64,000 nucleotides of DNA. Source: Calamus simplicifolius (lineage: Eukaryota; Streptophyta; Magnoliopsida; Arecales; Arecaceae). Numbering within the stretch: the first letter of the stretch is position 1; the number at the start of each line of letters is the position of its first letter. A program made the position numbers and the translations under genes. The stretch spans positions 24,323 through 88,322 of the forward strand of contig UESW01000111.1 in NCBI GenBank assembly GCA_900491605.1, written 5' to 3'. The notes under the pieces were generated by a model. It did no database searches, was not told the DNA's origin, and saw only the letters and a list, made by a program, of their open reading frames with translations. Positions 24,400-35,411 of the stretch are shown one piece after another.

Positions 24400-27300
24400 T
24401 AAATTAAGATGCATTGAAAAAATTGAAACTTTTATTCATATATAAGAGAATATTAGAAGGCCACTAACAGTACATCTTAAGATTTTTTGAATTCTAAGTA
24501 CATGAGATTGGTTCTCCATTAGGTTTTTCAAGTCTATGAGCTCTTAGTTAAACTACCTCCATTACTCAGTAAGCACTTTCCTAGTCTGGGATTAATTTGC
24601 CTTCTTTGTTATCTTGGCCCAATGCCATAGTTTTTCTTAAGACTAGTCTTTAAGGCTAAATTGGGTCCTTTTAACCCTTGAGTTGTAGTATTTAACCGTC
24701 CTTTGCTGATAGATTACCGACTTAGTCTTTAAGGCTAAATTGGCTCCTTTTAACCCTTGAGTTTAATCGTCCTTTGCTGATAGATTGCCACTCTAACTTG
24801 TAATTTCTCTTAGACTTCCTTAATCAAGTCGAGGTTAGCTCAAGTCATCAACATTCTCCTGTTTGTGAAATTCTTGGACATAATGGCTTAGCATCTTGAA
24901 ATCAATTGGATCGATGACTTATGTCCTAAAAGCTAATTGAACGGTATCTCTCTAGTTGGTACTTATCTAATAGTTTAGTAATTTATAGTATATTAAGAAG
25001 CTCTTCCATGCAAAGGCTTTTAGTTCAATCAAATTCCATCTTTAGAGCTTAGAGAATAATGTAGTTCATTATTTGTGCTTATTTATTGGTTTGAGGATGG
25101 GTTACCGAGGTGAATTGATAGCTGATGTCGAGCTCTTAGAATAAAACATTATTGAATTATCTATCATTCAGTGATAAGAAGTTTAGGAATCCTAAACCAT
25201 TAGATAATGGCTCTTTAGACAAAGTCTCAGATTTTTAGCTTCATGAATTGAGCTAAGGGTTTAGCCTTGGTCCACTTAATAAAGTAATCGATGGTTACTA
25301 TAAGAAACTTCCTTTGACCCAAGCTAAAGGGAATGGTCCAAAGGATGTCTATCTCCATTATGCAATTGGCCAAGGGCTTCTAATCATTGGTAGCTTGGTG
25401 GCTGGGTGGCTTCTTCTTCATGGTCAACCAGTAATATCTCTGTCGGAGTATCTTACAAGCTAGTGCCCTACCCTCAAAGTGATTATCACCGACAATTTCA
25501 TAGACTTTTTAGAGGACGTAATCAGCCTTTGTTGGTAAGAGGCATCTCAGATGGGTCAATTTGAAGGACCTTTTGTATAGCTTGCCAACCTGGTTGCTAG
25601 TCTCCGGATCATCTCTTAGCTTCATTCTTGTTTTAAGGAAGCCAAGCATCTTTGAAGTAGGAGATGACCAAGTAATGGCACTCTTGTCCCATTAAAGCTA
25701 TCTTTGATAAGATATCAACTTACATATTTTTCGACATCAAGATTGCTTGAATGTCAAGGTGCTCAAAGGCTTAAACTAGGCTTTGTAACTTATTGAAATA
25801 ATTATGTGTACTAGGTTGTCTCACTTCATATTCACTTTGGACCTAGCCCCCTATGAGCTGTGAGTTTCTATAGATCTTCAAGGTTGTTTGATCTTCATTC
25901 TGGGCCTTAAAGTGTAGTTTAGTTCAACTACTTTGGGGCTGATGAGAATCAGCTCTTCTTTGCTCCCAACTTCATTAAAGACTCCAACCATATACATTCT
26001 ATGAAAGGTTACAATGGTGGCTCCTCTGTTTCAATAGTTTTAAGCTTGTCTAGATTGTTACTTTTAGAAATTAATCGGCTAAAACCTGCACCTTTATTAC
26101 TTATCTTAATTGATGTGAAATTCACTTAGCTTGATTAACAACTTGACTAGCTAACCTAAGATGTCTGGCTTGTGCGAAATTTGTCTCAATGGTTGGTTGG
26201 TCAACACCACTACTATTTAAATATAGAACTAAGGCATCAATTTACAAGCTGAGATAACCAAGGCATATGCAAAATTCTTAGTTAGCTGGTATCTTGTCTT
26301 AGCATTACAAAATATTTGGCTCATATAGTTAATAGGCTTCTACTTTTCTAGTAATTGTGTACAAGGACCAAGCAAAGTGCTACATTAGACATAACTAGGT
26401 AGATGAACAATTCCTTCTATTCTTATGGATTACAATGTACGAAAGGAAAGCTAAGGTGTTTCTTCATATCTTTAAAGGATCTCTGGTATATCAAGAATGG
26501 CTCATAACTTTTCCAGATTAGCTTCAATCCCTTAGTGGCCAACCATAAACTTGAGAGGAACTTATCCAAAGTGACACAGAAGGTATATTTATTTGGGTTA
26601 AGCTTCATCTGTAGTGCCTTAACATTTGGAAGGCTTCATTTAGGTGGGCCACATGTTGCTCGACTTTAATACCTTTCACTAGCATTTCATCCACTTTGGC
26701 CTTCATATTTCTATGGAGCAGCTTCCTGAAAGTTTGGTTCACCAGCCTCTATTAGGTCATCCTAGCATTCTTTAGCCTAAAATGCATTGCTTTATAGTAG
26801 TAAAGCTCCTTCTCCAAGATAAAAGCTATTTTTTCATAAAGCAAGTGCATTCTAATTTGACTATAATTAGAGAAGACATTCATGAAGCTAAGTAGCTCGT
26901 GTCCGACCGTAGCATAATAAGTTGATCTATCTTTTGTAAGAGAAAACTATTCTTGAGGTAGGAATTTGTTTAGGTCAACAAGATTAACACACATCTGCTA
27001 CTTTTTATTTGGCTTCTTCACATTGGCAATGTTAGCTAGTTCATCGGCGTAATATGGTTTCTTGATGAATTTAGCTTCCAACAATTTGCCTAACTTTTCT
27101 TTGATCACTCGTTATCAATCATAGTGAAGAATATCTTAGTCTGCTAGGTTTGTGGCTTAGATACACATTAAGTCGATAAACAATGATGTTAGGATTAATG
27201 CATGGTATGTTCATGGTTAACTAGGTGAACACATTTGGATTCTTGTGAAGAACCTCAACTATCTTATCTTGGACTTGCTCGAATAAAAGGGTGTTGCTTT

Positions 27301-27750
27301 TAATAACTTTTAACTTTGGCGTTGTCATCTCCTAAAAGGATGACCTCTAATCCTCAGCTAGCTCTACATATTACTTCTTTAGCTTATCTTAGATGTTTAA
27401 GTTATTGAGTAGTAAGGACTCAACTGATCTGCTTTTCCTTTTTAAGGTTGCCACATTTCATTGCCGAGCTATCACTTGATTCTTTTGAGTTTCCTATACC
27501 TGAATCAGTGGAAATTTTGTTAGTAGGTAATAGCTCAATATGATACTCTTGAGAGCATTTAAGCTTGATTGACCTAAGATAGCGATATAGGCAGCAAATA
27601 CCTTAACAACGATAAAGCCTACCATCATAGTTTTGAAGTAGGGTTCTTCTCCCATAGTCACTAGGACGGTTATCCTTCCCTTTACTCGAGTGGGCTCTTT
27701 AGTGAATCTAACCAATGGCACTTCGATCGACTTTAGATGGTCCATAAGCT
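24400..27750 (-). pseudogene. Tat-type gypsy pol, highly decayed
   Basis: Protease tail AAYIAILGQSSLNALKSI (27580-27530). RT: EAKFIKKPYYADELANIANV and VGHELLSFMNVFSNYSQIRM. The catalytic YVDD box has become KVDE followed by MLVKG (near 26695). KLNPNKYTFCVT lies near 26610. RNase H: KIYRNSQLI, where the family has a catalytic Asp (YSDSQL). Integrase: GQRKFLIVTIDYFIKWTKA (near 25310). Catalytic residues are lost in at least two domains, so this is the oldest dead element in the window. Confidence 0.83.
24643..24789. repeat. Short tandem duplication (about 75 bp)
   Basis: The phrase from TAGTCTTTAAGGCTAAATTG to CTTTGCTGATAGATT occurs at about 24645-24718 and again at 24723-24788. The second copy is about 8 bp shorter. 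Confidence 0.85.
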
Positions 27751-28000
27751 AACATTAACTACTAAAATTCTCTTCACTTGGTAGTTTACAATGATCAATA
27801 AGATTGCTAAAGTATCATTATAAAAAATCTGAACTCCATTCTAATCTTCTCCTAAGAATGTGATGCTTGGCTCTTTTCAATATTCACCTTCTTAGTGGAA
27901 AGGCTCCTTGGCTAATATTTACTGGGTATAAGCTTTTTGAGCTAAAGAGCTTTCCTCACTAACCACTAAACCATTATGGATCATATTGATGACTAGTAGC

Positions 28001-28003
28001 AAG
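28001..28003. repeat. CACTA-1 target-site duplication, left copy (AAG)
   Basis: AAG here and at 29741-29743. Three bp is the size CACTA transposases make; a match this short is weak alone. Confidence 0.6.
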
Positions 28004-28234
28004 CTTGCCAGAAATTACATCATTAGCGACACCCGCAAAGCATTGCTAAACATTAAAATACATCGCTAAAGAGGATTAGCGATGCCATTGCAATGCCGAA
28101 GTGCGGTCGCTAAACACTCGGCTATTCAGTGACTCCTATATGTGTTGCAACTTTGCGATGAAAAGTATCACAAAATAGTGATGCATTTGCGTTGCTATTT
28201 AGTGACGCGTTCTCTTGCATCGCTATTTAGAATG

Positions 28235-29035
28235 CAATCAATTCAACTACTAGTTTTATCTAAAATGAGTGATGCTGGATGGAATGTGGAAGCCTCTCAT
28301 CTTCGAGCGTGATCCGAGCAAGCCGCTCGATGGGATCAAGAGCGGTACGCTATCTGGTGGCTGAAAGGAGACAAAAACCTCCTTAATTCCTTGATGAACC
28401 ATTCATATACAACTTAGATTCTAACCAAAATTAATAGAAACACATTGGAAATTTGGATTTGGGTTCAAAACTCTAATCAAGTTCAAGTTGGCACAGTGGA
28501 ATTTCAAGCAAAGCGCAAGTAGGCTGTTGACAACATAGAGCCATGATTCCAAACATGTAAAGGCTATTGACAACTGCCCTCCTAATCCTTAATTAGAGAA
28601 GATATTTGTGAAGCAATTCACAAGAGAATTTTAATCCAAGAATAAAACTAACAGAAGCCAAAATAGAGCAACAAAATCACTCCTAGAAATTCGACCATCC
28701 GGTCGATTCTCCCATTCAAACAAAATATAGATTCCCCCAGGAATATTATTTCACAAAATCCATCAATCCATGAGCAAATAAATCCTCATTCATATTGAAA
28801 AAAAAAGCAGTACAACGGACCGAACTCAACTTGCAGGAAGAATAAAAAAGGATGGAGAAAAAAAAAGATGGAAAAATGCTTTACCTCAACTAGAGAAGAC
28901 TTTCCTTCGACGGCGAGGCGAAGATCGGACTCCGGGGCCAAAGAGATGGAAGATCAAGGTGAGGAGAGGTTTTGGTGCTCTTCAAAGGTGGTCGACATGA
29001 ATGAAATGCTAGGGTTAGGATTTTGGTTATATGAT
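28235..29035. other. CACTA-1 internal segment
   Basis: Free of the subterminal motif. It has a GC-richer part (28855-29010) whose minus strand looks like a short leader of a plant gene with a possible splice donor (GAG-GTAAAG near 28885). No protein similarity that I can name. It may be captured host DNA or the remnant of the autonomous element. Confidence 0.35.
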
Positions 29036-29039
29036 ATTT

Positions 29040-29725
29040 TACGATGCAAAACTTTTGATGCAACCAAATGCATCGCTAATTTAGCGATGCAACTAATTGC
29101 ATCGCTAGTTTGCGATGCAGATAGGTGTTGCTAACCACGCAATGAAAATATTTCATCAAAAATTTAGCAACGCCATAACTTGCGTTGCTAAATAGTGATG
29201 CATAAAGGTGTCGCTAACCAATGATAGTTAGGGATGATAGAAAATGCATCGCTATATCACAACGAGAATATTTTATCAAAAAATTTAGTGATGCCATAAC
29301 CTTGCATTGCTAAATAGCAATGCATATAGGCGTCACTAACCAATGATGGTTAGCAACGATAGAAAATGTGTCGCTATATCGCAACGAGAATATTTTATCA
29401 AAAAATTCAATGACGCCATAACCTTGCGTCACTAAATAGCGACGCATATAGGCGTCGCTAACCAATGATGGTTAGCGACGATAGAAAATGCATCGCTATA
29501 TCGCAACAAAAATATTTTATCAAAAAATTTAGCCATGCCATAATCTTGCATCGCTAAATAGCAATAAAACAGGCATCGCTAAATAGCGACGAAACAGGCA
29601 TCGCTATTTTGTAACTAAAGTTATCGTCAATGATTTTGACAGGGCATCACTAAATGCATCGCTATTTCATCTGCACCGCAATTTGGTTGCTATTTAGCGA
29701 TGCATTTTTTGCATCGCTATTTTAG
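29040..29725. repeat. CACTA-1 right subterminal array
   Basis: A unit of about 115-120 bp containing AACCAATGATGGTTAGCGACG, GAAAATGCATCGCTATATCG and ATTTTATCAAAAAATTTAG repeats about four times between 29130 and 29560. The palindrome-like core GCATCGCTA also recurs singly. Confidence 0.85.
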
Positions 29726-29740
29726 AATTTTCTTATAGTG

Positions 29741-30114
29741 AAGTCAGTTATTTGGCCTTTGGCCTCTTCTCATGCCGGGACTCCTCTTAGACACCTTGCT
29801 CCATTGATTAATGACCCTAGACATAGTGATTAAGGTACCCTCTACAAATGAGGTTCTTAATCTCATCCTTCAAGTGTTGACATTCCTCAGTAACATGCTC
29901 ATGATCTCTATGGAATCAACATTACTTATTCTTGTCTCGCCTAGTAGGTTTTTTCCTTATTTTGTAGAGCCATTAGACATAGTCTTCATATCTGATGTGT
30001 ATCAAAATCTGGTTTTGAGGAGCATTGAAAGGAGTATATCTCTTGAATATCTAATAAAGGTTTTTAGGTCGGTGTGGCACTTCCAAGGCAACTCGAAGCT
30101 ACTTTAAGATCATG
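29741..30114 (-). pseudogene. Tat-type gypsy gag, C-terminal part
   Basis: The minus strand (about 30060-29780) reads KRYTPFNAPQNQILIHI, KKPTRRDKNK, then FHRDHEHVTEECQHLKDEIK and NLICRGYLNHYV. The FHRDH...TEEC...L..EI..LI.RGYL signature is typical of Tat/Retand gag. It starts immediately after CACTA-1, and the hAT remnant abuts it on the right; the central gag portion is missing. Confidence 0.82.
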
Positions 30115-30138
30115 TCATCTTTTATTTTTAGTCTTCTA

Positions 30139-31480
30139 CTACTCCACTCATTATGTTCGAAAGAAACTCTTCATCATCATTCTTTTGAACTTGCATTCTC
30201 TCTTTTACATTGTATTAATCCTTAAGGTAGATCATCATCTCCACCATATTAAGCTTCAATCAACTCCTCCTCTCATCGAGTACCGATTCTTCTGCACTAA
30301 AAGTAGATCTGATGCTACTATAGACACCAGAGGGGCTAGTAGATCATAAACCATGATGGTAAGCACAAGATAATTATTCTCAGATGCTCTTTATTAGGCT
30401 AAAATATCAAAATTATCTATTTCTTCTTGAGTTACAATGTTTATAAAATCATTAATCAAATAAATATTCAATTCAGTGCATAAGGATGATGAAGTAATGA
30501 TTCTTTATTTTTTTTTTTTAATGAAGTCCTATATCTACCATCACTACTGCCCCCACTAGCTACTATCACTTAGGGTTGGTCTTGAAATAGAAGACTTTTT
30601 ATTTTTTTTATATTTTGATCATATAATACAACTATTTCATTTAATAAATTTTTAATTTCATCTTTAAATCTATTCATATGTACTTCTTAATTTATTGTTT
30701 TATAAATTACTTCTAATATTATATATAAACCATCTAATTTAAATATATGGTCCATAACTAAAGGTAAACAATTAAAATATGAAAATTCTTCCTAATATTT
30801 ATTAAATTTTATTTCATTGGTAAAATTATATTTTTCAAAACTTTTAAATTTTTTATATTTTGAAAAATAGTTGGTAATATTATATATTTATTACAAAACT
30901 AAGGGAGAGGTAGGATAATAAGTATCAGATAAAATATTGATAGCTTCATAAAAATATTATCAAAATTGCATAATAATACTAGAATTAAGCCAATGAGAAT
31001 CTAATACATAGTTACCAAAGGACTGACTCTTACAAAATATAGTAATAATATCTTTATATTAAAAATATAATTGTAACATTAAATATGCAGACTTTCATTT
31101 ATATTTTACATCTAATAAAAATTTTCTACATTCTAATTTATGGGTAATACATAAAGATTTAAATTCTTGTCTTCTAGCTCTTGAGAATTGTATATATTTA
31201 ATAGTATCTCTAAGTTTACTTATATATGACTCGATAACTTTTAAACTATATTGTATAATTAAATTTATAATATGGAATGCGCATATAATATGAAAATTTT
31301 CATCTAAGATGGGGCATAGATGAAGTTTGAGTAATTCAACAAATATTATTATTAGATGATTTATCTAAACTAATTAAATTTTTTTATCATGTATATGATA
31401 TTTACATACCGTTAGTATAATATAAGCATATAACTATTTATAATTTGAATGTCAACTTAGTTTTGAATAGAGCAGAGTGG
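30139..31480 (-). pseudogene. hAT transposase (RICESLEEPER-like)
   Basis: Central part near 31270-31150 reads CAFHIINLIIQYSLKVIESY and ISKLRDTIKYIQFSRARRQE, the hAT segment around the conserved Cys-x-x-H. The C-terminal dimerisation domain near 30420-30220 reads DNFDILA, TIMVYDLLAPLVSIVASDL, then in another frame FSAEESVLDERRS and LKLNMVEMMIYLKD. Many stops. hAT transposases cut and paste with 8-bp duplications; this copy is dead. The AT-rich character of 30360-31760 is explained by this gene and its flanks. Confidence 0.8.
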
Positions 31481-31799
31481 AGAAAGCAAATTCATGTAGC
31501 CAACCCCATGGAAAAGGCTTAGATGAGTTGAGCTGAGTAGTATAATATAAGCATGAATAATGATGATAGTGTATGGATATTAAATTAATTTAAAAATAAG
31601 AACACTTTTTCATATTACCCCATCACAATAAATAAAATTTATGGTAATATAAATATAAGATAATTCAATAGCACTTGCCCAAATATCAAATTTAACTGCA
31701 CTAGCCATTTATTATAGTTAAAAAGAACATTTTAGAAATTTGATAAAAATACTTCCAAACTAGTCATTTTTTATCCTTTTTGGGAGGTATTTTTAGAAA

Positions 31800-31997
31800 A
31801 TACCTACCAGCCCAAGCATGTTAGGCACGTCCCTGGCAGGCCATGCCTAGCATGCTAGGCCTGTGTGCTTGGTGTGCCCAATAAGCCATGCCACAATTTG
31901 GCCTGTTAGTATTAGTCATGCCCAATTACGGGCCATGGGTTGTGCCAGCCTGTGATGGGCAACCATGCTAGCATAGCCCGTAGGTCTAGAGGGGATA
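31800..31997. repeat. hAT subterminal GC-rich region
   Basis: Repeated GGCCATGCC, CATGCCCAA and TAGGC phrases. The matching opposite end is 42493-42557 (GCCCAATTTGGACTAGGC, GGGCTAGGCTGGGCCATG). MULE-1 landed inside this region. Confidence 0.55.
31989..31997. repeat. MULE-1 target-site duplication, left copy (GAGGGGATA)
   Basis: Matches 42484-42492 (GAAGGGATA) at 8 of 9 positions. Nine bp is the usual Mutator length. Confidence 0.85.
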
Positions 31998-32419
31998 GGA
32001 AAAGTCTTTGTACACTGCCTCCGGTGCAGCAAGTCCTACGTGGGCTACCCCCTCTTCTGATTGGTCCACGTGGATCCTACGTGACTGACGTGTCGGACGG
32101 TATGGCTCTGCTACGATGTTACGTTCTGATCGTGATGGCCATGAAAAGCGCTTTGCTTTTTTTTAAAATTAGCATGCAGATGAAAATACTCTTTCCCTCC
32201 AGCCTACTTCTACCGTTTTTTTTGGATTTCATCTGTGCAAGCAAAACACTTTCTTCCCCCTCGCTCTGGCTTTTGGATGCTAAGGAATCAGTCAAAGATT
32301 TGAGCACGATCCTCGCTCTGAGAGTCCGGTCGAAAGAAAATATTTCAGCTTCGAGGCTGAAATACCTAGCTACTGAAGTCTTTGTACAAAACTTATGGAG
32401 GAAATGTCATCCGTAGCAC
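31998..32419. repeat. MULE-1 left terminal inverted repeat
   Basis: About 422 bp. Its reverse complement matches 42064-42483 with scattered differences and small indels. Includes GCAAGTCCTACGTGGGCT, GTGGATCCTACGTG and CTCGCTCTGGCTTT. In MULEs, TIRs bind the transposase and carry the promoters of internal genes. Confidence 0.92.
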
Positions 32420-32605
32420 GAAATTCTTTCGTTATGAGGTTGTTGTGGTTTATGAGCTTGACGATAAAAAACTCTTTCTGATTGTAAAACATTCTTCCTG
32501 TGGATGATGGTGCCACGAAGCGGGAGTCTGGGGTTGAGGTTGTGGTTTATGAGCTTGATGATAGCTTTAAGGATCTCCTACCAGATAAGATGGCGGGTAG
32601 AAGTA
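32420..32605 (+). other. Sequence inside left TIR with a duplicated coding-like phrase
   Basis: The phrase GTTGTGGTTTATGAGCTTGA occurs twice (about 32443 and 32540). The second copy opens VVVYELDDSFKDLLPDKMAG, possibly the remains of an exon. I do not recognise it. Confidence 0.3.
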
Positions 32606-33434
32606 GGGTGTCAAACTGGTGTCGTGGGTTTTCAACTAGGGTGTCGTGGGTTTTGAACTAATGCTTTGTCTTAATGTTTTTGAATGGGTGTCCTAGGTTT
32701 TGAACTAGAGTGTCATGGGTTTTCAACTTGGGTGTCATGGGTTTTAACTAATGCTTTGTCTTAACGTTTTCTGAATGGGTGTCGTAGGTTTTGAACTAAG
32801 GTGTCATGGGTTTTGAACTAGGGTGTCATGGGTTTTGAACTAGGGTATCATGGGTTTTCAACTAGGGTGTCATGGGTTTTGAACTAATGCTTTGTCTTAA
32901 CATTTTCTGAATGGGTGTCGTAGGTTTTGAACTAGGGTGTCGTGGGTTTGAACTAATGCTTTGTCTTAACGTTTTCTAAATGGGTGTCGTAGGTTTTAAA
33001 CTAGGGTGTCGTTGGTTTTGAACTAGGGTGTCATGGGTTTTGAACTAATGCTTTGTCTTAACGTTTTCTGAATGGGTGTCATGGGTTTTGAACTAGGGTG
33101 TCGTGGGTTTTAAACTAGGGTGTCATGGGTTTTCAACTAAGGTGTCGTGGGTTTTGAACTAATGCTTGTCTTAACGTTCTAAATGGGTGTCGTGGGTTTT
33201 GAACTAGGCTGTCGTGGGTTTTGAACTAGGGTGTCGTAGGTTTTCAACTAGGGTGTCGTGGGTTTTAAATTAATGCTTTGTCTTAAATTTTCTGAATGGG
33301 TGTCGTAGGTTTTGAACTAGGGTGTCATGGGTTTTGAACTAATGTTTTATCTTAACGTTTTCTGAATGGGTGTCGTAGGTTTTGAACTAGGGTGTCATGG
33401 GTTTTGAACTAGGGTGTCGTGGGTTTCAAACTAA
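32606..33434 (+). repeat. MULE-1 minisatellite A (22-bp unit)
   Basis: Basic unit GGGTGTCGTGGGTTTTGAAC plus TA (22 bp), about 30 or more copies. Every two to five units are punctuated by a longer phrase, ATGCTTTGTCTTAACG then TTTTCTGAAT, giving a higher-order pattern. Variation is mainly C/T at the CpG of TGTCGT, consistent with decay of methylated CpG. Confidence 0.93.
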
Positions 33435-33439
33435 GCCGA

Positions 33440-34180
33440 GCTCCCTTATCCTTCGGTCTCAACCGATGCTAACGGGACACTCATCATGCTTCGGCGAGTC
33501 TGAGAATATATCGCACTCTGGCTGGAACTTATGAGTTCCACTTATCTCAGGGACGCTACACCTTAGCCTCGTCAAGATCACCAAAGACCCCCCAGGAGGA
33601 TGGTCCGTTTGGTAAGGCTCACATGATAAGAGTGAATGGCAGCAAACACAAAAGTTACTGAAATTTATTTTTATTCATCACACAAAGAAAAACAAGAAGA
33701 AAAGAAAAGAAAAAAGTACAAGAGCCCTCACTGGGGCTTGTCATCTTCTCCGGGCGCTGAGCTCCCCCCATGCTGCGGGGCTAACTCGGTAATCTTCTGC
33801 TGGAGGGATGCTACTTGCCCTCCAGCTGGCTGTTGGCTCATGCAGGATCTCGACCTCTCGTTGAAATGGCCAGGTATTGCTTGGCCGCCTTTTGGAGTTT
33901 CTCATGATTTGCGAGTGACGACGCCAAGACCTCCGCATCGACGGTTACAATTGTGCGGCTCCCATAGGGGCCAGTCGATCGCCCATCGTCTCCAAAAGCT
34001 ATCTCAGTATCCAAAAATTTTGAAAGATCAGCTGAAAAGGTGATTAACGATGGTATTCCCCATCCATATTTAAGCTACTCATGCGGGTGTTTCGATTTCC
34101 CGAGCCTTCAGCTCCGGCGCCCCTATCGTGGAAACTCGCCACGTGCCACCATCTCAGTGGGCGCTCATAGGAAACGAAAG
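33440..34180 (-). pseudogene. GC-rich captured fragment with coding 3' end and poly(A) signals
   Basis: Unlike the repeats around it. The minus strand (about 33965-33850) reads GSRTIVTVDAEVLASSLANH and EKLQKAAKQYLA, then after a shift MSQQPAGGQVASLQQKITEL, ending in DDKPQ-stop near 33735. The coiled-coil-like sequence and acidic tail resemble extra ORFs of Tat-type retroelements; the family is not certain. Downstream on the same strand are pyrimidine-rich 3'-UTR-like sequence and two AATAAA signals (33675-33670 and 33669-33664). It looks like a fragment picked up by the MULE (Pack-MULE behaviour). Confidence 0.55.
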
Positions 34181-34189
34181 GTTGCGCCC

Positions 34190-35170
34190 CCCTCGTGAGC
34201 AAAACCATTACTGAAGAGAGTATGGGGAAACCAAATACTGTGACACCCTATTACCAATGCTGTGACACCCCAGTTGAAACCTCACGACACCCTAGCACCA
34301 ATGCTACGACACCGTGCTTAAAACTAGCCACGGAGAGAATCCCCGCGACACCCCAGGAGGAATTCGCCCCCCTCGTGAACAGAAACCATTATGAAGAGAG
34401 TGTGGGAAAGCCAAATACTGTGACACGCTAGTACCAATGCTTCGCGACACCCCTGTTTAATTCGGCCGAAAATCCTTCGCGACACCCCAGTTGAAATCTC
34501 ACGATACCCTAGCTTTAAGGCGACAACACCTGTGCTTATAACTGACCACGGAGAGAATCCCCGCGACACCCCAGGAGGAATTTGCCCCCCTCGTGAATAG
34601 AAACCATTACTGAAGAGAGTGTGGGGAAGCCAAATACTGCAACACCATAGTACCAATGCTTCGTGATACCCCAATTTAATTCGGTCGAAAATCCTTCGCG
34701 ACACCCTAGTTGAAATCTCACGACACTCTAGCTTTAAGGCGACGACACCTGTGCTTATAACTGACCACGGAGAGAATCCCCATGACACCCCAGGTGGAAT
34801 TCAGCCGAAAATCCTCGCACACCCAATTGAAATCTCACGACACCCTAGCTTTAAGGTGATGACACCTGTGCTTATAACTGACCACGACGATAATCCCTAC
34901 GACACCCCAGGAGGAATTCGGCTGAAAATCCTTCGCGACACCCCAGTTAAACCTCACGGCACCCTATCACCAATGCTACGACACCCGTGCTGACGACACT
35001 CGTGCTTATAACTGACCATGGAGAGAATCCCCGACACTCATTCTCGACACCCCAGTTAAAACTTTATGACACCCTTGTTATAAACTTATGACACCACTAC
35101 GATATATTTGAACAAGGCAAAATTTTGACGTCACCCTAGTTGTAATTCGATGACACCCTAGTAACTCAGC
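34190..35170 (-). repeat. MULE-1 minisatellite B (120/220-bp units)
   Basis: On the plus strand it shows the complementary core ACGACACC/GACACCCC. Unit landmarks (GAGAGAATCCCCGCGACACC) lie near 34331, 34551, 34770 and 34889, so spacings are about 220, 220 and 120 bp. Each unit contains CCAGTTGAAACCTCACGACA, CCCTAGCACCAATGCTACGA and CTTATAACTGACCACGG-like pieces. The same unit occurs in opposite orientation in block D (41247-41870). The last part (35040-35170) is more degenerate. Confidence 0.9.
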
Positions 35171-35280
35171 TATGCCATCTTTTCGAGAAAAGTTGCAAAA
35201 TATGGCCAGTTCCAACGAGTTTGCGTATCAGTGTGATGTGATCGTGGCGATCCTAGTGTCCTTTCATATTTCTCTGAGGT

Positions 35281-35306
35281 CGGCATAAAAAAATTTCTAA
35301 ACCCTA
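35281..35306 (+). promoter_or_regulatory. Putative promoter of the MULE-1 plus-strand gene: TATA and telo-box
   Basis: GGCATAAAAAAATT (TATA-like, near 35282) followed at once by AAACCCTAAA, a plant telo-box, about 110 bp before the first ATG. The telo-box is known from promoters of highly expressed plant genes. Functional role here is inference. Confidence 0.4.
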
Positions 35307-35411
35307 AAGGTCCTTCGTTTGTTGCTCAAGAAGCCATCCTTCGTTTCTTGCTCGAGAAGCCACTGGTGTCCTAAATTTCTTCCATAGTTTTTTCTTCCAT
35401 CTACTTAATTC

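Larger units (their letters stand above)
23807..28003 (-). mobile_element. Old Tat-type Ty3/gypsy element: pol section
   Basis: Minus-strand remnants in order protease (27745-27494), RT (about 27130-26580), RNase H (about 26060-25740) and integrase (about 25450-24900), with no open frame longer than about 80 codons. No chromodomain is seen. The element continues to the right, beyond CACTA-1 and the hAT/MULE block, with gag (29744-30114 and 42558-43180) and an LTR (43188 on). 23807-24400 holds no recognisable domain. Confidence 0.82.
28004..29740. mobile_element. CACTA-1: small non-autonomous CACTA transposon (about 1.74 kb)
   Basis: The right end, read on the minus strand, is CACTATAAGAAAATTC, a classic CACTA terminus. 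The left end reads CTTGCCAGAAATT, related but with the CACTA bases altered. Both flanks are dense in subterminal motifs of the type TAGCGATGCA/TGCATCGCTA in both orientations (28030-28230 and 29040-29725). These are likely transposase-binding sites. No transposase is present, so mobility would depend on an autonomous partner. Confidence 0.85.
30115..31997 (-). mobile_element. Old hAT transposon, main part
   Basis: Contains a decayed hAT transposase (see 30139-31480) and, at 31800-31997, GC-rich subterminal sequence with many GGCCATGCC / GCCCAAT motifs, common in plant hAT ends. It continues after MULE-1 at 42493-42557. Exact ends and the expected 8-bp target duplication could not be recognised. 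The left border is placed where Tat gag ends. Confidence 0.65.

Noticed and set aside
33636..34043. 135-codon plus-strand frame
   Set aside because: It is the shadow of the minus-strand coiled-coil coding sequence and runs through its UTR and poly(A) signals.
34195..34993. Open frames with repeated peptides in minisatellite B (and 41247-41796 in D)
   Set aside because: The 120-bp unit is divisible by 3, so one frame stays open by arithmetic. Indels between units break it, and the peptide has no known domain.
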